A stretch of DNA of 6,710 nt from DATKMS01 sp041497995 (GTDB taxonomy: Bacteria > Desulfobacterota > Binatia > HRBIN30): the NCBI GenBank assembly GCA_041497995.1, contig JBGQHM010000372.1, forward strand, positions 1 through 6,710. Reading direction: 5' to 3'. The notes below the pieces were generated by a model. The model made no database searches. It was not told the DNA's origin and worked only from the letters and a program-made list of their open reading frames with translations. The position numbers and the translations under genes are program-made. This document shows, piece by piece, positions 1 to 6,218 of the stretch. Every line of letters starts with the position of its first letter. The first letter of the stretch is position 1.

Positions 1-1
1 A

Positions 2-709
2 CTGCACGAGCTGCTCGGCTCCGACCCGGCGCTCGCAACCCTCTGCTCTATGATCAAGGAGCACGCGGCGGGCAACCCATTCTTCATCGAGGAGATCATA
101 CAGTCCCTCTTGGACGACGGTGTCCTCCTACGCGAAGGGGCAGCGCGCCGCACGGGCGGGCCGGGACGGCAGGCGCGCGTGCGCTTGGCGCAGCCGATTG
201 GCGAGTTGCGCATCCCCCCGACCGTGCAATCTCTGCTGGCTGCGCGCATCGACAGTCTTCCCGAACCGGCGAAGCTCGTGCTCCACGGCGCGGCCGTGAT
301 CGGCAAGCACTTCTCGGAGCCCGTACTGCGACTGGCGCTCGAAACGGATACGTTATCCACCGACCAAACGGTCGGTGACTTAACGGATGCCCTCCGCACG
401 TTGCAGCACGCTGACCTCATTCGTCGCGAGCCGTCCGAAGGCCACGCCGAGTATAGCTTCAAGCACCCGCTGACGCAGGAGGTTGCATACACGTCGCAAC
501 TCCAGGAGACGCGCGCCCGGAAGCACGATGCGGTCGCGCGCGCGCTCGAGGTCGTCCATGCGGATCGACTGGGTGAGTACGCGGCGCTGCTTGCCCATCA
601 CTGGGCCGCCGCCGACAAGCGCTACGAGGCGCAGCTATGGCGCAGGAGAGCCGCGCTGCACGTCACGAACATCCAAGTGCGCCGAGAGCGCGTGCGCCGC
701 TCGTCGTGA
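2..709 (+). CDS. C-terminal part of a cyclase-associated AAA/LuxR-type signalling ATPase (5' partial, short C-terminus)
   Basis: The reading frame is open from the left edge, so only the last 235 residues are present and the Walker motifs lie outside the window. The protein resembles the ATPase portion of large adenylate/guanylate cyclase or LuxR-type regulators. The visible marks are GNPFFIEE (residues 21-28) followed by a helical stretch ending DDGVL, then LAARIDSLPEPAKLVL and GAAVIGKHF, and finally FKHPLTQEVAY with a helical LAHHWAAAD segment, which usually leads into TPR-like repeats. Those repeats are missing. After WRRRAALHV the protein ends in a short arginine-rich tail (RRERVRRSS), and no other frame downstream continues the family sequence. 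This is either a C-terminally truncated gene or a naturally short family member. The role, nucleotide-dependent signal transduction in the cytoplasm, is inferred from the family. The family assignment is fairly sure; whether the protein is functional is not. Confidence 0.75.
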   Translation: MHELLGSDPALATLCSMIKEHAAGNPFFIEEIIQSLLDDGVLLREGAARRTGGPGRQARVRLAQPIGELRIPPTVQSLLAARIDSLPEPAKLVLHGAAVIGKHFSEPVLRLALETDTLSTDQTVGDLTDALRTLQHADLIRREPSEGHAEYSFKHPLTQEVAYTSQLQETRARKHDAVARALEVVHADRLGEYAALLAHHWAAADKRYEAQLWRRRAALHVTNIQVRRERVRRSS

Positions 710-740
710 GCCTGCGGTCATCATTGGCCGGTGGCCGGTG

Positions 741-764
741 TCGATTCGGGTGCACTCCATTCGA
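741..764. promoter_or_regulatory. Imperfect 24-bp dyad upstream of the YCII-family gene
   Basis: This is an inverted repeat centred on the palindrome GTGCAC (750-755), with TCGA at both outer ends. Nine of twelve positions pair by Watson-Crick rules, and one more could form a G-U pair in RNA. It lies in the 143-base gap between the ATPase gene and the YCII-family gene, about 88 bases before that start. The symmetry and position suit a repressor or activator site. No clear promoter boxes are visible next to it, and in GC-rich DNA such a dyad may occur by chance. Confidence 0.2.
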
Positions 765-852
765 CCAATGGGTGAGGGCATGAAAGCTCGTTTCATCAGA
801 GGGGGAACGGTGTGTCGGCGGGGGTAAGCCACAAGTCATAAGCGAGGTCCCA

Positions 853-1578
853 ATGAAGTTCATGCTGATGATCATGACTGATGAAAAGGCCGAGGCGGCT
901 CTGCCCGCCGGCGAGATCGACAACCTCATCGCGCAGCACACGGCCGTCAGCCGGGAGTTGCGCACCGCCGGCAAATGGGTGTGGTCGAGTCGCCTGCGCT
1001 TCAGCGATGCAGCGACCACAATCCGTGTGCAGAACGGCAAGCACGTCGTGTTCGACGGCCCGTTTGCCGAAACCAAGGAGCAGCTCGGCGGCTTCTACCT
1101 CATCGAAGCCGATTCGAAGGAAGAGGCCATCGAGTGGGCGAAGAAGCTGCCGTTGCGCGACGCCGGCGCGATCGAAGTCCGGCCGGCCCGAACGGGCGCA
1201 CAGTGGCGCGGCGACCTTCGTCGCGCGCCGCACTTCATGGTGATGTTCGTCGCGAACGCGGACAAGCCATTGTCGAAGGCCGCGGTCTTTCGAGCCATCG
1301 ACTCACACTACGAGCTCAGCCTCGACCTCGCGGCGCAAGGCAAGTTCGTCAGCTCGCGAGCGCTCGAACCGAGCCCCGCGGCCGCGACCGTCCGGCGGAG
1401 GAGCGGTACGCACGTCGTGAGTGACGGGCCGTTCGCGGAGACCAAGGAATTCGTCGCCGGCTATTTCGTCATTGCCAGCGACTCTCAGGAGGAAGCGATC
1501 GAGTGGGCGAAGCGACTGATGTTCGGCAGTGATGCCTGCGAGGTGCGGCCGGTGTGGGAGATGCCGCGAGTCACGTGA
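853..1578 (+). CDS. Tandem two-domain YCII/DGPF-family protein
   Basis: This 241-residue protein consists of two copies of the YCII-related (DGPF) domain, a small ferredoxin-like alpha/beta fold. Copy 1 spans about residues 1-112 and copy 2 about 126-238. Each carries the hallmark DGPFAETKE (68-76 and 191-199), the helix EAIEWAK (91-97 and 214-220) and a closing EVRP (108-111 and 230-233). The matching motifs sit about 123 codons apart, and the similarity is still visible in the DNA, so the gene arose by internal duplication. The usual family member is a single domain of about 110-140 residues. The ATG has a modest purine-rich site (GCGAGG) six bases or so upstream, and an in-frame stop at 838-840 rules out a longer start. 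No biochemical function is firmly known for this family. Many members are encoded beside ECF sigma factors, but none is visible here. It is likely cytoplasmic, with no signal peptide or membrane segment. Confidence 0.9.
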   Translation: MKFMLMIMTDEKAEAALPAGEIDNLIAQHTAVSRELRTAGKWVWSSRLRFSDAATTIRVQNGKHVVFDGPFAETKEQLGGFYLIEADSKEEAIEWAKKLPLRDAGAIEVRPARTGAQWRGDLRRAPHFMVMFVANADKPLSKAAVFRAIDSHYELSLDLAAQGKFVSSRALEPSPAAATVRRRSGTHVVSDGPFAETKEFVAGYFVIASDSQEEAIEWAKRLMFGSDACEVRPVWEMPRVT

Positions 1579-1622
1579 TCGTGTGGCGTGGATCGTGGGT
1601 GCGGGGAAAACCGTTACATTCT

Positions 1623-1662
1623 GGTGGACGCTGACCAAAGCGTCATTCGTTGGCGGTCCACC
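1623..1662. promoter_or_regulatory. Interrupted inverted repeat in the leader of the histidine kinase gene
   Basis: GGTGGAC (1623-1629) and GTCCACC (1656-1662) form a perfect 7-bp stem, with a further inner pairing of CCAA (1635-1638) to TTGG (1650-1653). A second stem, CCCTC (1661-1665) with GAGGG (1675-1679), overlaps the first at two bases. The region is the 134-base gap after the YCII-family stop codon. No T-run follows, so a classical intrinsic terminator is not supported. It could be an operator, or RNA structure in the kinase leader. The role is unknown. Confidence 0.2.
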
Positions 1663-1712
1663 CTCCACTCCGGTGAGGGCCCGCCACAATACCGAATCGA
1701 CGACGCAGCGGT

Positions 1713-3968
1713 ATGCCGTGTGCTCGTATAGGCCGTGTGTGTGAGCGCATGTCTGCTGTCACCTTTGCGGCCCAGATCGCGCGGCGCCTGCACCACTGTG
1801 GTCGCGACGCCGAGACGGTTGCGTTCACTCCGAATCTGGAGGACTCCCGGCGGGAACTGCGGGACAAAGCAGAGCAGCTCCTGGTCGAACGTGGTCGTGC
1901 TGGTGGTTGGATCCTCGTGGTGGTGAACGTACTGTTTTGCGTTCGAGACTTCTGGATGCGGGCGCCCTGGGCGGTTGACCTCGTGTTCGTGCGCGCGCTG
2001 CAACTCGTGTTGCTCGCGGCCGCATTCTGGATCCTCCGGCGGCCGGCGCTCCGGCGCTGGGCTCGAGTCGTGATGCTGTTTATGGTGATCACGGCCTCTG
2101 GCATCAGCGCCACCGAGGCGATCGTGCGCCATGACCTCGCGGCGGAGGCGCCAACCGTCCTCGCCCTGCTGCTCGGCGCAGCGACCCTCATGCCGTGGGG
2201 GCTCTGGCCGCAGGTAGCGGCAACTGTCGCTGGTGTATTGGCGATGCTCGTGCCGATGGCCGTCATAGATGGAAACTTCCAGGCTGCTGAGACCCACGCC
2301 GCGTTGGTGGTGGGTGCCCTGCTGACTGCCTCGTGTTATCTGGCCTACGCGCTGGAGCGCTATCGGGTGACCATCGAGCAGCGCAATCTCGACTTGCGTG
2401 GTTATCAGGACGTGGTCGAGAACGCACACGACTTGATCTTTTGCCTGTCCGCCGACGCTGGGGTGACGTACGCCAACCAGGCCTGGTGCGCCGCATTTGG
2501 ATACCGCAAGGAGGAGGTCCCGCGCTTGTCGCTCGGCGATATTGTCAGTCCCGACAGCCGTGCAGAATGGCAACAGCGTTTCGCACGCCTCATGTGGGAA
2601 CAGCACGTCGCTACGGTTGATGCGACGTTCCTGACGAAGGATGGCAGGGCGATCATGGTGGAAGGCACCGCAAGTTGCGTCGTCCAAGACGGGCAATCAG
2701 TCGGCGTGCGCTGTCTGCTCCGCGATGTCACCCGGCGCAAGCTGGCCGAGGCCGAGTTACAGCGGGCCACGCAGTCAGCGGAGGCCGCGAACCGAGCCAA
2801 GAGCGAGTTTCTCGCCAACATGAGTCACGAGATCCGCACGCCGATGAATGGCATTATCGGCCTGACGGAACTGACGCTGAATACCACGCTCACTGCCGAG
2901 CAGCGGGAGTATCTCGAAATGGTCAAGTCGTCGGCTGATTCATTGCTGACGCTCATAAATGACATCCTCGACTTCTCCAAAGTAGAAGCTGGTAAGCTGG
3001 AGCTGGAGGAGTCCGAGTTCTCGTTGCGCAACGGCCTCAGCGATACCATGAAGACGCTGGGGATTCGGGCGGCCGCGAAGGGACTGACGCTGGCCTGTCA
3101 TATCCCGCCGGAGCTGCCGGACGTGGTGCTTGGCGACATCGCGCGGCTGCGTCAGGTGCTCGTCAACCTCGTTGGAAATGCAATCAAGTTTACCGCGCGC
3201 GGCGAGGTGGTGTTGGAAGTAGCCAGTGCGGATTGCCCTTCGCCCCTCCAGTCCGCAATTCGAAACGCGCAATCCGAAATCGTGCTCCAGTTCATGGTGC
3301 GAGACACCGGAATCGGTATCCCGGCGGACAAACTGGAGGCGATCTTCCGGCCGTTCCAACAGGCGGATGGCTCGACCACTCGGAGATATGGCGGGACAGG
3401 CCTGGGGCTCTCCATTTCGGCGCAGCTTGCGGAGCTGATGGGCGGACGCCTTTGGGCCGAGAGCGAGGTCGGTGCTGGGAGCACGTTCCACTTCACGGCA
3501 CGCTGCCGCCTGCCACGACAGGTGACCGTGCATCACGTCACCGCCGCCACGCGACCGCCTGAGATCGGTGCTGCCGTCGGCTGCCAAGGCCCGGAGCGAC
3601 CGCAACGTGTGCTGGTGGCGGAGGACAACCTGGTGAATCAAAAGCTCGTTGCACGACTCTTGGAGAAGCGAGGGCATAGCGTGACGGTGGCGAACGACGG
3701 CCGCGAGGTGCTGGCGGCTCTGAATGACGCGTCGTTCGATGTGGTGCTGATGGATGTGCAGATGCCCGAGCTGGACGGCTTTGAGGCCACCGCTGCGATC
3801 CGCCAGCGCGAGCGAGCCACCGGCGCCCACATTCCGATCATCGCGCTGACCGCACACGCGCTGAAGGGTGATGATCAGCGCTGCCTGCGGGCGGGCATGG
3901 ACGGGTACATCTCGAAGCCGGTGGACGCCCACAAGCTCCTCCAGCTTATCGAGCAATTGACGACCTGA
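1713..3968 (+). CDS. Membrane-bound hybrid sensor histidine kinase (PAS-HisKA-HATPase-REC)
   Basis: This 751-residue inner-membrane kinase senses an unknown signal and autophosphorylates. Six hydrophobic helices lie at about 64-82, 88-108, 118-138, 146-165, 167-185 and 195-214. A PAS domain (about 230-342) follows, then a helical linker and the HisKA domain with phospho-acceptor His372 in SHEIRTPMNG. The ATPase domain has the N box (NLVGNAIKF, Asn489), DTGIGI (531-536), FRPFQQAD and GGTGLGLSI (560-568). The C-terminal receiver (about 632-748) has Glu637/Asp638, phospho-acceptor Asp681, Thr713 and Lys735. All catalytic residues are present. There is no histidine phosphotransfer (Hpt) domain, so a separate Hpt protein and output regulator are expected; neither is visible here. 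The start is uncertain: ATG at 1713 or Met13 at 1749, neither with a strong ribosome site. Residues about 506-522 appear to be a repeat-derived insertion (separate entry). The gene faces the catabolic operon convergently, so a functional link to it is not implied. Confidence 0.95.
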   Translation: MPCARIGRVCERMSAVTFAAQIARRLHHCGRDAETVAFTPNLEDSRRELRDKAEQLLVERGRAGGWILVVVNVLFCVRDFWMRAPWAVDLVFVRALQLVLLAAAFWILRRPALRRWARVVMLFMVITASGISATEAIVRHDLAAEAPTVLALLLGAATLMPWGLWPQVAATVAGVLAMLVPMAVIDGNFQAAETHAALVVGALLTASCYLAYALERYRVTIEQRNLDLRGYQDVVENAHDLIFCLSADAGVTYANQAWCAAFGYRKEEVPRLSLGDIVSPDSRAEWQQRFARLMWEQHVATVDATFLTKDGRAIMVEGTASCVVQDGQSVGVRCLLRDVTRRKLAEAELQRATQSAEAANRAKSEFLANMSHEIRTPMNGIIGLTELTLNTTLTAEQREYLEMVKSSADSLLTLINDILDFSKVEAGKLELEESEFSLRNGLSDTMKTLGIRAAAKGLTLACHIPPELPDVVLGDIARLRQVLVNLVGNAIKFTARGEVVLEVASADCPSPLQSAIRNAQSEIVLQFMVRDTGIGIPADKLEAIFRPFQQADGSTTRRYGGTGLGLSISAQLAELMGGRLWAESEVGAGSTFHFTARCRLPRQVTVHHVTAATRPPEIGAAVGCQGPERPQRVLVAEDNLVNQKLVARLLEKRGHSVTVANDGREVLAALNDASFDVVLMDVQMPELDGFEATAAIRQRERATGAHIPIIALTAHALKGDDQRCLRAGMDGYISKPVDAHKLLQLIEQLTT
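3251..3281 (+). repeat. Short imperfect repeat inserted in frame in the kinase ATPase domain
   Basis: Two copies of a 14-base unit sit side by side. CGCAATTCGAA (3254-3264) is repeated as CGCAATCCGAA (3268-3278), ten of eleven bases matching. They encode the peptide SAIRNAQSEI (residues 514-523). From memory, strings of AATCCGCAATCCGAAATC type, giving IRNPQS-like peptides, recur as dispersed short repeats in several GC-rich environmental lineages. The segment falls between the N box and the DTGIGI motif, where two beta strands normally connect through a short variable loop. That fits an extra, tolerated loop. The repeat unit is directly visible; its dispersed nature is inferred. Confidence 0.55.
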
Positions 3969-3972
3969 GCTG

Positions 3973-3998
3973 GCTGCGGAAGCCTAGTAGTCCGCAGC
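3973..3998. terminator. Hairpin between convergent genes, candidate two-way terminator
   Basis: GCTGCGGA (3973-3980) and TCCGCAGC (3991-3998) form a perfect 8-bp GC-rich stem with a 10-base loop. It begins four bases after the kinase stop codon and lies in the 67-base gap before the hydroxylase stop on the other strand. The position suits termination of both transcripts. Neither side has a T-run after the stem, so it is not a canonical intrinsic terminator; it may act with Rho or simply protect the 3' ends. Confidence 0.45.
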
Positions 3999-4035
3999 GC
4001 GATTCAACCGCCGCCACGGTGCTCCGGGAGGCGAG

Positions 4036-5583
4036 TCACGCTGCTTGGGTGCTGCCAACGAGGGCGCGGCGTAGCTCGACGATGAGCTGATTGCCGCCGC
4101 CAACGGTCGTCGCTGTTCCGAAGACGTAGAAATCAGGCCGTTGCAGTACGACCGCGACGCCGGTGTGGTCGAACCAATTCGAGTAGACGCCATCGACATC
4201 GCGCACTGGTCCATCCGGTGCGACATGTGCGCTGATGCCGCCGATGGATGCGAAAAATGCGGCCGCGTCTGCATCGAGCTGCGCTGCGGGATCGAGCGAC
4301 GGGCTGAGCAACGTCCAGCCGCGCCCGACCACATCATCGAAGAGCCCGGTCGCTGCGTCGCGCTGTACGCGACCTTGGACGAAGAGCTGGCCGGCGTGCG
4401 GATCGCCGTCGAGCCGCACGCCGGCGCCGATCCCCAGCGGCGGCGGCGGCGTGGTCTGTTGCCCTTCCTTCACTGCGGCGACCATGACCGCGTCGCGCGC
4501 CGCTGCTTCGGCGGGATCGGGGACGCAGATGACCTTGCCCAGCGCCATGGAGAAGTTGATGAGCGCGCCGACGTGTGGAATGCGCTCGCTGGGGTACGTG
4601 TCGAGCAGCGTGTCCGGCGCTTTGCCCGCGAGCACGAGGTCGAGTTTCCAAGCCAGGTTGGCAGCGTCGCGCAATCCAGAACACATGCCTTGACCCGCGA
4701 ACGGCGGCATCTGATGCGCCGCATCGCCGGCGAGCAGTAGACGCCCCTTCCGCCACGTGTCGACCCAGCGTGCCTGGAAGCGATACACCGTGTGGCGTTC
4801 GAGCGTGGCGTTCTCCGCCGTGATGCCCCACGGCGCCAGCAGGCGCCATGCGGTCGGCTCGCTGTTGAGCTCCTCGAGACTTTCACCGGGGAGGCGCATG
4901 AACTCCCAGCGTCGCCGGCCGGGTCCACCGGAGACCAGTGTTGTGGGGCGGGCCGGGTCGCAGATCTGAATGTTGAGCGGGTTCCAGACGCGCGGCTCGC
5001 GGGGAATGATGTCGACGATGAGCCAGTCGAAGAAGAAGCCGAGGTCGGTCACGGTCGCGCCCAGATGCTGGCGCACGAAGCTGTTGGAGCCGTCGCAGCC
5101 GATGACGAAGCGGGCCTGCACGTCCAGGTGGCGCCCGTCGGGCCCAGCAACCGTGAGCGCTACGGCGTCGTCGGCTGCGGTGAGGCCGACCACCTCGTGC
5201 CCACGCTGCACCTCAACGGAGCTCAGCGAGCGCGCCCGCGCGTCCAGCAGCCGCTCGATCTCGGGCTGCGCGAACATGTTGCCCTCCGGCCAACCGGACA
5301 GGCTGGCCGCCTTGCTGGCGAAGCGCAACAGCGTCTCGCCCGCCGCGTTGCGCCATTCGTAGACATTTGCGGCCTCGCTTGCCCCGACGATGTGCTCAGC
5401 TACACCGGCGGCCTGCAAGATGCGGCCGACTTCATGATCGAAGTGCACCGCGCGCGGCAGCGGGTAGGCTGCCGGTTGCTTCTCGAGGACGCCGACACGC
5501 CACCCCTTTTGCCCAAGCAGGATGGCCAGCGTCTGTCCGACGGGGCCGTAGCCGACGATGGCAGCGTCGTACCGCGTGCGCAT
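4036..5583 (-). CDS. MhpA-like FAD-dependent aromatic hydroxylase
   Basis: This 515-residue protein is a class A flavoprotein monooxygenase. It closely resembles 3-(3-hydroxyphenyl)propionate hydroxylases (MhpA; about 550 residues in E. coli), which use NAD(P)H and oxygen to add a ring hydroxyl ortho to an existing one. The Rossmann FAD motif GYGPVG is at 11-16, with Glu34 at the end of the second strand to bind the ribose, and PLPRAVHFDHE at 41-51. The DG motif (CDGSNSFVR, 163-171) and the GD motif (LLLAGDAAHQMPPFAGQGM, 282-300) complete the cofactor site. The C-terminal third, ending in the RPDFYVFGTA region, is the thioredoxin-like domain of the family. The ATG follows the dioxygenase TAG with no base between and no strong ribosome site, so translational coupling is likely. 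The hydroxylase class is sure. The substrate may be a phenylpropionate or another phenolic compound, since the neighbours are not the classical mhp genes. Confidence 0.93.
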   Translation of the reverse strand: MRTRYDAAIVGYGPVGQTLAILLGQKGWRVGVLEKQPAAYPLPRAVHFDHEVGRILQAAGVAEHIVGASEAANVYEWRNAAGETLLRFASKAASLSGWPEGNMFAQPEIERLLDARARSLSSVEVQRGHEVVGLTAADDAVALTVAGPDGRHLDVQARFVIGCDGSNSFVRQHLGATVTDLGFFFDWLIVDIIPREPRVWNPLNIQICDPARPTTLVSGGPGRRRWEFMRLPGESLEELNSEPTAWRLLAPWGITAENATLERHTVYRFQARWVDTWRKGRLLLAGDAAHQMPPFAGQGMCSGLRDAANLAWKLDLVLAGKAPDTLLDTYPSERIPHVGALINFSMALGKVICVPDPAEAAARDAVMVAAVKEGQQTTPPPPLGIGAGVRLDGDPHAGQLFVQGRVQRDAATGLFDDVVGRGWTLLSPSLDPAAQLDADAAAFFASIGGISAHVAPDGPVRDVDGVYSNWFDHTGVAVVLQRPDFYVFGTATTVGGGNQLIVELRRALVGSTQAA

Positions 5584-6189
5584 CTAGAATCGCAGCATCT
5601 CGAACGGCGTCACTCCCTCGGGGAGCGGCGGGCGCATTGTGAGCTTCTCGACCGGTTCACCAGCCTTGTAGCGCGCCAACAGATTCTCCGCATCGAAGAC
5701 AACGCCGATCGGGTTGGCGGCAAAGTCGCCACTGTGCATCCAGCGATTGGTCTCCTCGGCGGTCGGAAAGTTGTCGACCTGCAGCTCGACGCGGTTGCCG
5801 TCGGGATCCTTGTAGTACATCGACGTGGTCGGGCCGTGGTTGATGCACCAGTACGGTTCGATGCCCTCGCTCTTGAGTCGCGCATACGTGTACAGCAGGT
5901 CGCCGAGGTCGGCGTGGGTGAACGCGACGTGGTCGGTACCGGCAGCCATCGGCGGTTGATCCTCGAGGCCAGGAATTTGGGCGATGGCGATGCGATGGTG
6001 CTCGTCGTCATAGCTGAGAAACGCGAGGATCCCGTCTGAGTGCACGACCTGGGCAGCGAGCACGGTCTGGTACCACTGCAGCATCGCCTCGAACCGAGAC
6101 GTGCGGCGCACGATGTGCGCCAGCTGAACCGGCGCGATCCTCCCGCGACTCTTGGCAAGCTTGGCGTTGCGATCGTCAGCGCTCTTCAT
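5584..6189 (-). CDS. Single-domain type I extradiol ring-cleavage dioxygenase (VOC superfamily)
   Basis: This 201-residue protein has one vicinal-oxygen-chelate module. It carries all the residues expected of extradiol dioxygenases, which open catechols next to the hydroxyl groups using Fe(II) or Mn(II). Metal ligands are His25 (LAHIV), His87 (GTDHVAF) and Glu135 (NRVELQVD). Second-shell residues are His65 (HHRIAI), His118 (INHGP) and Tyr125 (MYYKDPDG). The segment from Ile116 to Glu135 fits the PROSITE extradiol signature as I recall it, and the spacings resemble the catalytic half of BphC. Typical BphC or catechol 2,3-dioxygenases have two such modules and about 290-310 residues. ATG at 6189 is chosen because AGGAG lies five bases before it; an in-frame TTG at 6240 would overlap the upstream gene and lacks such a site. 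It sits 29 bases after the FAH-family gene and abuts the hydroxylase. A plain glyoxalase is less likely; the substrate is unknown. Confidence 0.88.
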   Translation of the reverse strand: MKSADDRNAKLAKSRGRIAPVQLAHIVRRTSRFEAMLQWYQTVLAAQVVHSDGILAFLSYDDEHHRIAIAQIPGLEDQPPMAAGTDHVAFTHADLGDLLYTYARLKSEGIEPYWCINHGPTTSMYYKDPDGNRVELQVDNFPTAEETNRWMHSGDFAANPIGVVFDAENLLARYKAGEPVEKLTMRPPLPEGVTPFEMLRF

Positions 6190-6194
6190 GGCGT

Positions 6195-6199
6195 CTCCT
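6195..6199 (-). promoter_or_regulatory. Ribosome binding site that fixes the dioxygenase start
   Basis: On the minus strand AGGAG is followed by a six-base spacer counted to the ATG at 6189 (ACGCC plus one). It sits in the 29-base gap after the FAH-family stop codon and selects this ATG over the upstream in-frame TTG at 6240 and ATG at 6213. Confidence 0.7.
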
Positions 6200-6218
6200 G
6201 TGTCGCGCGGCATCCAGT

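Noticed and set aside
727..739. GGCCGGT direct repeat in the first intergenic gap
   Set aside because: Two copies of a 7-base GC-only word in tandem are not meaningful in this base composition.
483..827. Plus-strand frame continuing past 709, considered as a frameshifted end of the ATPase gene
   Set aside because: Its translation is rich in Arg and Ser and shows no TPR-like pattern, so it does not restore the family C-terminus.
1614..2696. Minus-strand open frame of 360 residues opposite the start of the histidine kinase
   Set aside because: It lies antisense to the membrane and PAS regions of a clear gene, is rich in Arg, His and Pro typical of antisense translation, and matches no family I recognise.
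2940..3956. Minus-strand open frame of 338 residues opposite the kinase catalytic and receiver domains
   Set aside because: The sense strand carries the HisKA, ATPase and receiver motifs in full; this frame is a shadow without motifs.
4792..6039. Plus-strand open frame of 415 residues opposite the hydroxylase and dioxygenase genes
   Set aside because: It runs across two well-recognised minus-strand genes and their junction, shows no family motifs, and is the kind of antisense open frame that GC-rich codon bias creates.
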